The notes under the pieces are model-generated. The model saw only the letters and a list, made by a program, of their open reading frames with translations, ran no database searches and was not told the DNA's origin. Positions 1-10,857 of a DNA stretch of 64,000 bases are shown here, one piece after another. The stretch spans positions 186,001 to 250,000 of the forward strand of contig JAIVFH010000037.1 in assembly GCA_025765595.1 (NCBI GenBank). Direction: 5' to 3'. Position 1 is the stretch's first letter, and each line of letters opens with the position of its first letter. A program made the translations under genes and the position numbers. The stretch comes from Obelidium mucronatum (taxonomy: Eukaryota; Chytridiomycota; Chytridiomycetes; Chytridiales; Chytriomycetaceae).

Positions 1-1947
1 AACACCGCAAAACCAACCAGCAGACAGAGAAACTTCCACGGTATTCACGGCGTCTATCACGGGCAGAAGCAGGAAAACAAAGACTGCAACTTGTCGTTCC
101 AAGTCAGACAAGCTATCGTGGACAACTCTTACCTGAGAACCCTGGACTATGAGCCAGAGAAAGTTGCAGTGCGCACTGAAACTCGATATGCTGTCAGAGA
201 CACGAAACTGATACAGCACGAAAAACTAAAGCGCAGTGTGGTAAACCTCAACTCTCCTTCGCAGAGTCTCAAACCATACCAACGCGTTTATTATTCAGGA
301 AGTGGCTCGCTGTGGATTCAGATCAGATCCTAAGGAATCTTATAAACCTCTTGGTATTTCCAAAAAAGGTGTTCTGGTTATTTTGGATGGGTTTTAATCT
401 TGTGGCAGGCGATCCAACCGTGGATTCCGACGTGCTTATTTACAAGTCTCTGCGAATTGATCCACAGTCTTTTCAAAGGTTTTTGGTAGCGTTGTTGAAG
501 ACTATGTCTGAAACCATCATCCACAGAACTACAAAAGATAAACACAATGACGGAGGAAAGACTATTGACGTTGCAGCTGCAAATGAGCGTCATAAACTAC
601 GTAAGGCTTCAATTTTTTGGGTATAAATTTTAATCTGATTCACTCGTTTACTAAGGACGAGGTTCTCGTCATGAAAGTGGGCTGGGATATATCAAGCAAA
701 AGCTAGCGCAATCAAAGAAACGAATACATGCTGTGAAGGTAGACTTTTTTACTCCTGTTAAGATGAGCGCTCATTTAAAATTTTCCCAGTTCGGTCTTCC
801 GTTTTCCGAAGCCTGCGATGCACAATTGGAAAAGGTTGAGGAAGCTCCCAAACGAACAGTAGAAGATGACCAGGTCGATTGGATGAACCTGAAAATAGAT
901 ACCGAAAAGCAAACGCTTTTTCAGCATATGCATGAGAAACATCGACAAGCTTGGATTGAAAAAGGTTGGTGGTTGGTTTTATGCCGGTGTACTTCACTAA
1001 CATTCAGTGTCTACCCAGACGTTGCAACGGTAAAACAAGTAACTCCGAAAACAGACTCAAAAAGTAAGTCCTGACTTCGGTAGAAATCTGCACTGTGCTT
1101 AACACGCACGTGGTCTTTTAAGGTGCCTCCTCAGCCACGTTAAAAAGGGGCCAAGAACGGACAATGAAAGAGATTGAAGAAGAGTTGCATATTGTTCCAA
1201 ATCCTTCATTTCCTGAAACCGCCGAACGAGTGAGTCCATCAATACTTGTCCAATCAATCCAGCATTCATATGTTTGCAACAATAGTTCTTCACCACAAGA
1301 GAGAAGTTTTATGAACAGCAGGAGCAATTGAATCAAGTTTTACTAGAAGACTTGACTCGGTAATTGCACATATATCTTAACCGTATTTATTATTATTATT
1401 AATTCATTTTCCCAATAGCTTGGATCTAGATAGGAAGAATCACTTTTTGAAAAAATACAAGGAATTTCAAATCCGCAAAAACAGTGGCTTCAGTAACGAT
1501 ATTAAAACAATGCGATTCCGCGCAGACAAGGAGCGAGCGCAAGAGAAATCCACAATACTCAAGAAACACGCTTGGTACTTTGACTTGGCAAGCAAGGTCA
1601 CTTCTTCAGGGAACCGACGTCCTTCAAAGCTGGAAGAGCTGTTGTTGGATCGGATACGCTGGTTTGTTACTCTTTGAGTTGACAGTGGTTCCCCTGCCCT
1701 TAGCAACATTCCCTCATTTTTTTCTCTCGTTATTAGTACGATTGAAGACGACCATGAGTTTGACCAAACTATATTTATTCAATTAATGAAGCTGATTCCA
1801 CAACGGATATTCAACGAGGATGCGATTCAAAGAATTATTCGATTTGTGAAACAGCATTCAAGTATAAGTGAGAGAGACTACCTGGAAGCAATCGAGTTGT
1901 CGAATCATCAAATGAAAATGTCATCCAGCGCTTTACGATCGTCTTAA
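1..1947 (+). CDS. Unassigned protein, 3' part of a nine-exon gene
   Basis: The gene enters from the left edge already in frame and ends at TAA 1945-1947. I read exons 1-240, 299-353, 409-600, 656-968, 1008-1063, 1123-1229, 1286-1359, 1419-1661 and 1737-1947. All junctions are GT-AG, introns are 39-76 nt, and the total is 1491 nt (496 visible residues, exactly in frame), which makes the model convincing. The protein is hydrophilic and charged, with likely helical or coiled-coil stretches rich in Lys, Glu and Gln around 1290-1600. I see no membrane segment and no catalytic motif. I do not recognise the family. The composition would suit a cytoskeletal or axonemal scaffold, but that is a guess. 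The gene converges on the thiolase gene with only 84 bp between stop codons. Confidence 0.7.
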
Positions 1948-2031
1948 GGAAAGGAGAAAGAAAAAAGTACGAAGTAATTGGAATAAATTCTATTCGGCTG
2001 TATATATACGCACGCGTATTTTTTTTGTGTG

Positions 2032-3764
2032 TTATAGCTTTGCATTTGCAATCTCTTTTGCCAGCTTCTGCTTGGTTGCCTCGTTCAATCCACTGGGCAA
2101 ACCAACCAGCCCACCCTTCTTGCTAATTACTTGTCGCACGTCTGATTCAGTTATTGCACGCCACGAAGCTGCTGGATTATATCCCATGCGTTCTCGAGGA
2201 TCTTTCCAACCCTTGTTTGCTGCAATAACTTCTTTTGTTTGGCGGGAATAAAGTGTTACGACGACTGCGCCACCTAATCCCACGTTATGCTGTAAAGCCC
2301 GTGTTGCATTTTCGACTTGTCTGGTTTCACACCATCCTCTGGAAACAAGTTTCGTTAGAAAATGAAGACGTTTTCTATCCCCTTTCATACACACCTGATC
2401 TGCCACGTCAACTCTGCGCATTGCGCGATTCCTGTGGCCCCCAATGGGTGCCCTTTGGAAATGAGTCCACCAGAAGTGTTGACAGGGACTCTATGGTATT
2501 GCGAAGGTGGTGGGGGACCTTTCCAGAATCGAGGAAGAAAGGTGGATCCCGAGAGAGTGTAAGGAATCGCTTGGCCGGGCGGACTGAATCCCAAAGCGTC
2601 GTACGTGATGAGCTACAGATATTATACGTTTTAGTAGACACTGGCTTGAAATGGACTTGATTTCCTTCACCTCATTTCCAGAAAAGCAATCATGCAATTC
2701 ACACACATTCACATCCAAAGAACTAATCCCTGCCTGCTTGTAAACCTTCTTAACCGCCACACGCGTCATATCGACTCCAGCAACCTCCAAACATGATTTT
2801 GCTTTCCGGGTTGGATCAAAAGCTAAAGTGGAATCTGTGGCCATCACCTGCGCAGTGATTTCAACAGCTTGCGGACCCAGATTATGTTTCACAACAAACG
2901 CTTCAGAAGCAACAATACAGCAGGCCGCTCCATCAGAGGTTGGGGAGCAATGAAGCAGCGTCATGGGTCCAAATACTTTTCTGGCCTCTTTCACTTGTTG
3001 GAGTGAAGCTGGGAATTTGAATTGGGAGTATGGGTTGAGAGTGGAGTGGGTGTGGCTTTTTGAGGCAATCAAGTGCATGGCATCAGCAGTGTCCTTGGGA
3101 TTCGCTTTTGCACGGTCTCCATATTCGAGAGCCGCGTTGCAGAATATTTGTGGGGTAATTGGAACTGTGGGGTCGGTGGGGCGTAATTCATTCATTGTTT
3201 CGAGTGCCCAGTCTAAAGGTGTCACACGATCTGGGAAATTTGATCCTAGCGCTAGTATATTTGTGCTGAATATTGTATGCGTTTTTTAAACGTGTATGCT
3301 TACATCCTGGATTCATCTTTTCAAACCCAAGGGCAAGAGCGACTTGTGCTTGACCAGACAGGACAGCATTTCTAGCCGTGTATAGAGCTGTTGATCCAGT
3401 GGAGCAATCTAAATTTTGGAATAAAAAATATGAATATATTATGGAATGGTTGAACGCTTTTTTTGTTTTCACATACTGTTGTTTACGTTGACGATGGGAA
3501 TTTGTGTCAACCCCAACTGATACAACCCCCTCTGGCCAGCGGTACTATCTGCATTAATGTACCCTACAGCAGCAAAATTTACTTGATCGTAGGTGACATT
3601 CGCGTCTTGTAGAGCCTGTGACTGGTTAACTCTAATCCCAAACCATCTCAAAGTACCTTTGTAGCGGCCTCTAACACATATTCCGGATAATCGACGTCCT
3701 TCTTTCTTCCTGGTTTATCAAAGCGTGTCATTCCAACACCAATCACGTACGCTTTGGTACTCAT
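2032..3764 (-). CDS. SCPx-type thiolase (peroxisomal acetyl-CoA acyltransferase)
   Basis: Predicted to cleave 3-oxoacyl-CoA thiolytically in peroxisomal beta-oxidation. Six exons (3657-3764, 3477-3615, 3304-3408, 2671-3251, 2395-2612, 2032-2338) sum to 1458 nt, 485 residues. The N-terminus has the VIGVGMTRF start typical of the family. The nucleophile Cys lies in NNNCSTGS, split by an intron at 3409-3476. [10 protein letters not shown] and the [10 protein letters not shown] histidine motif follow, and the C-terminal [11 protein letters not shown] loop is present. The protein ends in NAKL, so AKL is a plausible PTS1 peroxisome signal. Unlike animal SCPx it carries no sterol-carrier (SCP2) domain, only about 50 residues after the thiolase fold. 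The intron at 3616-3656 is just 41 nt. The start at 3764 is the first ATG and fits the family N-terminus. Confidence 0.93.
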
Positions 3765-3814
3765 TTCTTTCTTTTTTTTTTTTTTTTTTTGTTTTTGATA
3801 AAAAAAACGAAGTC
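3765..3814. promoter_or_regulatory. 50-bp divergent intergenic region between thiolase and MAK5
   Basis: Only 50 bp separate the two opposing ATG codons. Most of it is a poly-T run on the plus strand (about 3771-3790), i.e. poly-A for the thiolase. Such poly(dA:dT) tracts commonly disfavour nucleosomes. A shared core promoter here, or promoters lying inside the neighbouring genes, is an inference. No TATA box is evident. Confidence 0.5.
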
Positions 3815-6800
3815 ATGCCAAAAATACAGAGTCCAGCGTCGCTTTTAGCAGCCAAACAACGCATCAAATCCCGAAAAATGAAGTCTCTGAAAGGGCTCAA
3901 AAGGATAGCGACTGGGTCAAAGAAGGAAAAGAAGGCGTTTGTGTTTTCTGAGGATCCCAAGGACTGGATTCCAAGCGATGATGAGGATGACGACGATGAG
4001 GAAGTGGATGAAACTGTTGAAAATGAAGGAGATGTAGACATGGAGCAGGACCAGAAACCACAAGAAGGGGGCATTGAAGAGGAAGATGATGAGTATGATG
4101 CCAACGAATACAACGATCCAGATGCAATTCCAATTGCGAAACTCAACTGGAACGAAGTCACAAACTTTAAATCATCAGATTTCTTTGGTGGTAAAGATGG
4201 TGAAGGTGGCTTTCTTTGTCTTGAAGAACTGGATGGAGTGGACGTTGAAGTGGTGGAGAATAAAAGTGGATCCAAGATGATCAAATTCAAGGTAAAAGCA
4301 ACAATCAATGACCATCAGTGCTTTCTCTTCCTGTTTTGTTGAACTTTTTTTTTTTCTCAGGCTGTCGACCCGTCATTGGCCAAGAAGAAATCTACAAAAC
4401 GGGCAACACCAGAAGTTCCCTTTTCAGCGGAAGAAACTGCGGCCAAATTCATAAACATCGATGATTTCGATGAATCCAAAGTCATCAAGAAACCATCGAC
4501 TGTTGCGCCAGTTGTAGAGCAAGTCTCCAAGAAAACTCAAGGAGTCAAAAAACCGGACGTTGCATCGACGCCCCTGGAAAATGCCAAACCGTTGAACAAA
4601 AGAGAGAGAGCTGCGCTTAAGAGAGCTCAGGCACAGGCTGAAGCTGCTGGGTTGCCTATTCCTTTATCACTTCCCCCAAAGCCAGCAGCCAGCAAGAACG
4701 ACACCCCAGAAAGTGCTGCAGCTACTGTTACAGCGATTGCTGATTCAGAAGTAAAACCTGCGCTTGGGAAATCCCCCCACTCTGCCCATGTGTCCTCACA
4801 AATTCACGGAGCCTGGAATCAATACCGACTGCATCCTGCGGTCCTTCGCGCCTTGACAGATATGAATTTTACAACCCCCACTGACATTCAAATCAAATCA
4901 CTGGGTGCCGCATTGGATACAACGCGAAAGGGAAACGGATCTTCATCGGGTCGCGACGTAATCGGAGCTGCGGCAACTGGATCTGGAAAAACTCTTGCCT
5001 TTGGGCTGCCTGTAGTTCAAGTCTTGGCCAAGCGCGATGAGGCAGATGGAGTGGTGGTCGAAAAGAAAGCTGCAGATGAGAGGAGGAGGAGGATTTGGAT
5101 GAGGACACTGAGGATGCCGTGGCGCCTATCTTGCAAAAGGGAAAAGATCATAATTCGGGGGAGAAAAAGGATCGGATTCTGAGACCATGCACTGCACTCA
5201 TCATGACACCCACTCGAGAACTTGCAATGCAAGTTACTGAGCACTTGAAGGCTGTTGCCAAATACACAACCGCGAAGGTTGAGTTTTTGTCACTTTCTCA
5301 AAACTCTAAAATTAACTCTGCTGAATTTAGATTATTCCTGTAGTGGGAGGAATGTCACTTCACAAGCAACGCAGAGTTCTTTCTCATTCACCGGATATTA
5401 TTGTTGCCACACCGGGCCGCTTGTGGGAACTTGCGGAAAACGATGCAATGTTGCGCGCTTCACTCAAGTGTGTTAAATTTCTGATTCTTGATGAAGCCGA
5501 TCGTATGCTTGAAGCGGGTCATTTCCGCGACTTAGAAAATATTTTGAATGCAGTTAGTTTGAATCGCCAGTAAGTTTTTGCCTTCAATCATCAACCCTGT
5601 GTATGTGTTTAAAACTCCACTTTCTGTTACGTAGAGATGACGATTCATCAATTCCAAACGAGTCTTTCGTACCACCAACTTCACGCCAAACATTTGTTTT
5701 TTCTGCGACATTGCTCCCTAACCCATCTGCCCTATCCAAAAAACTCGCTTCCAACAAACCTGAGAAGGAAACTAAAAATAAGAAGGGTCCTGCAACAAAT
5801 CTTCAAGATTTTCTTGCCCGCTTGGAACTGAATCCCCACCCTGAAGGTCCCATCTACATCCAAGCTCTCACTAAATCACTTATGGCATCAGGACTCACTG
5901 AAGCTAGAATCGAAGTCTTGGATGAAGACAAGGATGCTGTTGTATACTATCTTCTAACGCGGTATCCCAATGGCCGAACAATAGTCTTTGTCAACAGTAT
6001 TGATATGGTTCGCCGACTCTGCCCAGTCCTTCAAGTCTGCAAAATCGACGCCATTGGATTACACAGTGAAATGCAGCAACGCCAAAGATTACGGAATCTC
6101 GATAAATTCAGATCAAGCAGTATCGGAACTGTTTTGATTGCGACTGATGTTGCAGCGAGAGGTCTTGATATTCCGAGTGTGGAGCATGTTATTCATTTCC
6201 ATTTACCGAGGACTACGGATTTGTATGTTCACCGAAGTGGAAGAACCGCACGTGCCATGAGGGAGGGTATGTCTGTGGCGCTTGTGGGGCCAGCGGAGGT
6301 GGGAGTTTATAAGAAGATTTGTCATGCTTTAGGGAAAGGTATGTACAGTTCTATCTTTAGCATTCTTTCTCAAGGCTCAAAATTTATGCTTTCAATTTGG
6401 TTCAGAGGATGGAATCATTGAGTTCCCAATGGATAGATCGATTCTGGCCTTGATTAAATCAAGGCTGTCGCTTGCAAAACGAATTGAAGCCGCAGAACAC
6501 AAAACAGATAAAAAGAAGCACGACAAAGATTGGATGAAGAAAGCTGCTGAGGAGTGCGACATTATTCTTGACGAGTATGTATTTTTTCATGGTCCTTCGA
6601 CCTGAACTGATGCGGTTTGGATAAAACAAAATCTCACCAGCTCGGACGAAGACCAGGAAGTTGTACACAGAAATAAGAAAATCACGCGAGAAACTACAAC
6701 ACCGAGTGTACAGAAGGGTCAAGGGACGAATCAATCCGAACTTGCGTCTATGAAGGCTCGCTTGGAGGAAATGCTGTCGAAGCCTATCCTACCCATGGGT

Positions 6801-7018
6801 ATTAGCGCGGCATACGTGACGTCAAGCGCCAACCGCAGTTTTGCTAATGATATGCTTGCAACTGAAGGTATGGTGTGTTGAAATGGTGGCATGTTTTGAC
6901 AGGTCGTATTTTAGGTTCCACTGTTGAAGGAGTTTGGAAGGGTAATAAGAAAACGCGAGCTGTTGACGATGTCGACTCCAAAAAGAAGAAAATTCGCGTT
7001 CGAATAAATAAAAAATAG
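3815..7018 (+). CDS. MAK5: DEAD-box RNA helicase, Mak5/DDX24 family
   Basis: Nucleolar ATP-dependent RNA helicase acting in large-subunit ribosome assembly (family knowledge). Exons are 3815-4291, 4361-5277, 5331-5569, 5635-6338, 6406-6574, 6641-6867 and 6915-7018. In order I see a basic N-terminus, an acidic Asp/Glu block, the GAWNQYRLHP Q-motif region, motif I ATGSGKT (about 4975-4995), Ia PTREL, GG, Ib TPGR, II DEAD (about 5488), III SAT, the helicase C motif ATDVAARGLD, HRSGRTAR, and a Lys-rich tail. The exon sum is 2837 nt, one short of a multiple of three. The missing base lies in the GGA-rich run at about 5075-5092, between motifs I and Ia, where the reading frame moves by one. With one base restored the product would have 945 residues. 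No GT-AG intron explains this, so it is an assembly indel or a disabling mutation. Confidence 0.93.
5075..5092 (+). other. Single-base frame break inside MAK5
   Basis: The upstream frame (from 4361) and the downstream frame (through PTREL) differ by one base across a GAG/GGA run that should encode an acidic stretch. One absent G in the run would reconcile both frames, and the total exon length agrees with one missing base. Confidence 0.8.
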
Positions 7019-7262
7019 CTGCTGAATGTTGTATCGGTTTTTTTTAAAGTCCGACAATGTCAGTTGCATTTTGGCATTCCGAAAAAAGTCAAATCAAAAC
7101 AATCGACCTTCTGCCCTGCCCTCCTGTTGCACTTTCACAACTACATATCGGTCAGTAAAATAGCCCGATGTGGGAGGAAACTCTAACAGTAGTACATTTA
7201 GCGCTCCTACTTTCATCCATATTCTTGATTCAAAAACACACCTGTCAAACTCGACTTTTCAA
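7019..7262. other. Intergenic, MAK5 to first mucin gene
   Basis: 244 bp with no supported gene. It holds the MAK5 3' region and the presumed promoter and 5' leader of the secreted mucin-like gene. No clear motif beyond AT-rich runs. Confidence 0.6.
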
Positions 7263-9556
7263 ATGGTGCGATACGCGCTCTACCTAATGCATCCGCTTCA
7301 TATTAAACAAATTCCTAATGTTTTAGAGATTCGAAATACCTCAGGCTTTAAGTCTGATTGCTGTTTTGATTGGCTTTGTTCACTTGACAGCCGCATTCCC
7401 AATTGCTGATGACAACCTAATTGCTCGCCGAGCTGCTGTTTCTGATACTTTGACGTCAGATATTACAGTAAGATTTTACATTCCGGCTTTTATGATTCTC
7501 ACCTGTCTACTGCTTGCTGCTACAGGGAACCAGCTCACACACACCATATGTTGTTACTTTTGTTGTTCACAAACACAGACCCACAACATCGACTACCTCA
7601 ACTTCCACTTCAACTGAGACGACTTCCACAAGTACTTCGACGACATCAACAGAAACCACATCCACTTCCACTTCAACTGAAACCACATCTACTTCCACTT
7701 CAACAGAGACAACCAGCACATCCACTTCGACAGAAACTACAACAACAACGGAAACTACTTCCACTAGTACATCTACAGAAACCACATCCACCAGCACATC
7801 AACGGAAACTACTTCCACTAGTACATCTACAGAAACCACATCCACCAGCACATCAACGGAAACTACTTCCACTAGTACATCTACAGAAACCACATCCACC
7901 AGCACATCAACGGAAACTACTTCCACTAGTACATCTACAGAAACCACATCCACCAGCACATCCACGGAAACTACCAGTACTACAACAGAAACGACTTCCA
8001 CATCCTCGACCACATCAAGCACGTCGACGGAAACTACTTCCACGTCAACTGAAACGACATCCACGTCAACTTCGACTGAAACTACAACCACAGAAACGAC
8101 ATCAACTACCACCGAGACAACTTCTACTACCACGGAAACTACCTCCACCACCACTGAAACAACGTCAACAACTAGCCAAACCACGAGAACGAGTACAGAA
8201 ACTACATCCACGAGCACTGAAACTACAAGTACTACGACAGAGACTACGTCAACAACTTCTGAAACCACATCAACATCGACCAGCACAGAGACAACGTCCA
8301 CTTCAACGACCGGCACTACCTCAACCACCACTGAAACCACATCGACCACTAGTGAAACCACCACCACTTCTACCACATCTTCCACCACCACTTCAAAAAC
8401 AACATCGACCACCAAAACAACCGAAACAACGACAACATCGCAAACCACATCGACCTCAACTAGCAGACCCACTTCAACAACGGTATATTTTTTGACCTGT
8501 TTTTCATATTTTGCCAAAGTTTTAGCTTACATTGCATTACAGACAACGACAATATCAGCTACTCGCACCACAACTACAACTGCCACAACAGCTTCTGAGT
8601 ACATTCAATACTGCAAATGGAGTTTATCTCTCACATTCAACACCTGGGGACTTAATGCTCTCAATTCTACTGCGAAAGTCGGCACACGCGTTGCGTTAGA
8701 CAAAATCAAGCCTCTAGGAGATTCTGCCATGTTTGGATTCGACTCAAAAAACAAAGCTCACATCAAAGCGGATCCAAGTCTCTGCATTGGTGCGTCCAAA
8801 CTTTCCCAAGGGAACTCGCTGATCCTTGTTCCTTGCGGAGACACACGCACGATTGTGTGGAAGCAAGACTGGCCTTTCTTGGAGCCCCAAGCGAACCCTG
8901 CACTTTGTATGGATGATTATGATGGGCATGCAACAGTGGGGAATACTGTTGGGTTGTGGAGATGCCATGATAAGGTCTGGAATCAGCAGTTCATCATGTT
9001 GTGTCCGGCTACGACCACAACAACGACTGAGACTTCGACAACAACTTCCATGACGACAATGACAACGACAACTACGGTGGCTACTACAACTACTACCACT
9101 GCAACAGCGGATTCAAACGCGCTGAGCTACATGCCGTTGAAACAAATCTATACGAACCCAACGAATGGGGTGAACTCTACATTTGTGCTCACGACAGTCG
9201 GAGCTAAATCTATTGTAAACACTGGGATTACTCTTGGCGTGTATTCAACTGCCAGTACATCCATGTTTGCCTACGACTCTGTGAATAGACTTGTCTTCCA
9301 AGCAAACCCGACACTGTGTGTTTCAGCATCTTGTTTCGGTCAAGGATGTGGATTGAAGCTCTTGAGTTGTACAAGTACATTTGCTATTCGTTGGAGTGTC
9401 ACTCCGTTGACAATTATTGTTTCGTCAGCACAAAGTGGGGCTAATTCGCAAATGTGTTTGGATAAATCAGGAAAGAATGCTCCTGTCCCTGGGGCCGGCA
9501 TTCAATTATTCCCATGCAACTTTGGGTGGAACCAGTTGTGGACTTTGAACTTTTAA
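7263..9556 (+). CDS. Secreted mucin-like protein with two ricin-B-like lectin domains (paralogue 1)
   Basis: Model: exons 7263-7265 (ATG only), 7327-7467, 7526-8482 and 8543-9556, 704 residues. Exon 2 encodes a signal peptide (hydrophobic ALSLIAVLIGFVHLTAAFP) and a short segment ending in Arg-Arg before the mature region. Residues from about 60 to 370 are repeats of TSTST-ETTS type, a likely heavily O-glycosylated stalk. Two beta-trefoil-like modules follow, split by a second Thr-rich linker near 9010-9110. They carry Cys pairs, LCxxA/LCMDD strands and terminal QQF/QLW motifs resembling ricin-B QxW. The 60-nt intron 8483-8542 is in frame and stop-free, so retention would add 20 residues. Expected at the cell wall or secreted, binding glycans. 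The start is inferred from the shared architecture of the four paralogues. Confidence 0.8.
7266..7326 (+). other. Start-codon intron (directly after ATG)
   Basis: GT at 7266 follows ATG immediately and AG at 7325-7326 joins to the signal-peptide exon. The same arrangement recurs in the other three mucin genes and in PRE1. Confidence 0.7.
7590..8480 (+). repeat. Thr/Ser/Glu-coding tandem repeats (mucin stalk)
   Basis: Imperfect in-phase repeats alternating ACN/TCN/AGT codons with a regular GAA/GAG. A roughly 60-bp unit is repeated nearly exactly between about 7755 and 7965. Codon third positions vary, so both protein-level constraint and recent unit duplication are visible. Confidence 0.85.
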
Positions 9557-9767
9557 ACTCTACTGCTTGATGTGTTTTGGTTTGCTTTCTCTCTCTTTCA
9601 GTCTCTTTCTGTCTCTGTTGCTTCTCTGTCTTTCTCGCCTCCTCTTGATTGACGTATATATGGAATAATAAATACTCTGCCCAAAATGCCGCGATTCCGT
9701 ACGCGAAGAAGCCAGTGGTATTATTGATTTAGAATAATAATAAATGCACCCAGATCTTTGATCAGTC
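9557..9767. other. Intergenic, mucin 1 to split hypothetical gene
   Basis: 211 bp with a CT-rich run (9588-9645) and AT-rich sequence. No gene seen. Confidence 0.6.
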
Positions 9768-10604
9768 ATGAGTTTCTATACTCCACCACCCAGTAAAGGC
9801 GGCCAACTACGCACGCTTCTCTTCAACCTGGCAGTATACACAGGAGCTGTCACCGTGAATGGAATGCCTTGGATCGCTGGCATCGATTACTCAGAGAGTG
9901 TTGACCTATCGTACACTCATGATCCAAAGTTCTGTGGATACGTTGCCATCCAGCTGAAGGAGGCCAGCAACAAAGATAGCGCGAAATTCCTTCCAATAAT
10001 TGAGTTCAGCGTGCTTCAAACTGTTGGTTTATTGACTGCCCAACTGGCGAGTCTGTGTGGGAGCGAACTCAAATCTGGTGGAGCGTGAGCAATCCTTTAT
10101 CCCCGCATCTATTGGTTTCGTCCATATCTAACTAATTAGCAGAACTCTGGGTGAAATGGCCCACGTGTTTGCCGAAGCTGTTGGAGATATCCCTGCTGCT
10201 CAACCATTGGCTCAGGCTCTCCTAGAAGCAAATAGCTTTTCGACCGTTTTTCGCGTGAAAAAAGTTTTGGCTTTCGCTGTGGCATTAGCGAGTGCGATGG
10301 ATCCAAAGTTTGATATTCTAGCCCCAGAAATGGAGATTCTGAAGCCGACCGCTCAAACCTCCTCAATACCGCAAACTCCTGTTGTGAACAATTTGGAAAT
10401 TCCTCAGAAAATCTCGCCTGAATTAAGTGGCTTTCTTTTCGGTCACGATTTTTTTGTTGCCATTCAGCGTGGGCTGAAGGATGGTGTGTACGATGACGCG
10501 TCGCCATTTGCTGCAGCAACAATTCGCCGAAGAGAAATCCATACAGAATATAACGTTACCACTGATGAGCATACATACAAAGAAATTGACTTTGATGGTT
10601 TGGA

Positions 10605-10831
10605 TGAGAAGGAAACCAAGACTTACAGAACACAAGTCCTTTTGGGGTGACGATGTAGCGGGAATAATTCATTGTTTATTTATTCATTATTCATTGTGTT
10701 GAAGGTGATGGGGTGGAATTGTCAGTTTGAAAGTTAGACAGAAACTGACACCACCACCAGGTTCGTAATAAAGGGAAAGTTAGACAGAAACTGACACCAC
10801 CACCAGAGAAACAACCTCTTTATTAATTACA
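10605..10831 (+). repeat. 5' LTR (227 bp)
   Basis: TG...CA ends, identical by eye to 15916-16142. It contains a 31-bp internal direct repeat at 10730-10760 and 10776-10806, and an inverted pair GTCAGTTT / AAACTGAC at the first copy. Confidence 0.96.
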
Positions 10832-10850
10832 GATTAAGAGTCTTAAGCTA
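10832..10850 (+). promoter_or_regulatory. Primer-binding site, apparent half-tRNA-Lys(CTT)
   Basis: The sequence after the LTR, GATTAAGAGTCTTAAGC, is the reverse complement of GCTTAAGACTCTTAATC. That reads as a tRNA anticodon arm with loop CTCTTAA, anticodon CTT (Lys), and stem TAAGA opposite a start of TC(TTA). Priming from the internal anticodon region of a tRNA rather than its 3' end is the mode known for Drosophila copia with initiator tRNA-Met. The tRNA assignment is my inference from family knowledge. Confidence 0.6.
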
Positions 10851-10857
10851 CGCGAGA

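Noticed and set aside
1..1947. Assignment of the first gene to a named flagellar protein
   Set aside because: Composition is suggestive but I could not match a diagnostic motif, so no name is given.
2235..2660. Plus-strand ORFs inside the thiolase gene
   Set aside because: Shadows of conserved thiolase exons; no family features.
5012..5076. Intron to explain the MAK5 frame change
   Set aside because: The only GT-AG pairs are about 22-33 nt and either delete conserved sequence or fail to restore the frame.
7567..8517. Long minus-strand ORFs rich in Val, Asp and Glu opposite the mucin repeats (also 17239-17865, 27162-28136, 28980-29846)
   Set aside because: They are antisense shadows: ACN/TCN/GAA repeats contain no stops when read backwards and give VVSVDV strings. 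No independent start context, domains or conservation.
10605..10650. Shared C-terminal peptide (EKETKTYRTQVLLG) of the hypothetical gene and copia pol
   Set aside because: Both frames simply run into the same LTR sequence; it is not a real shared domain.
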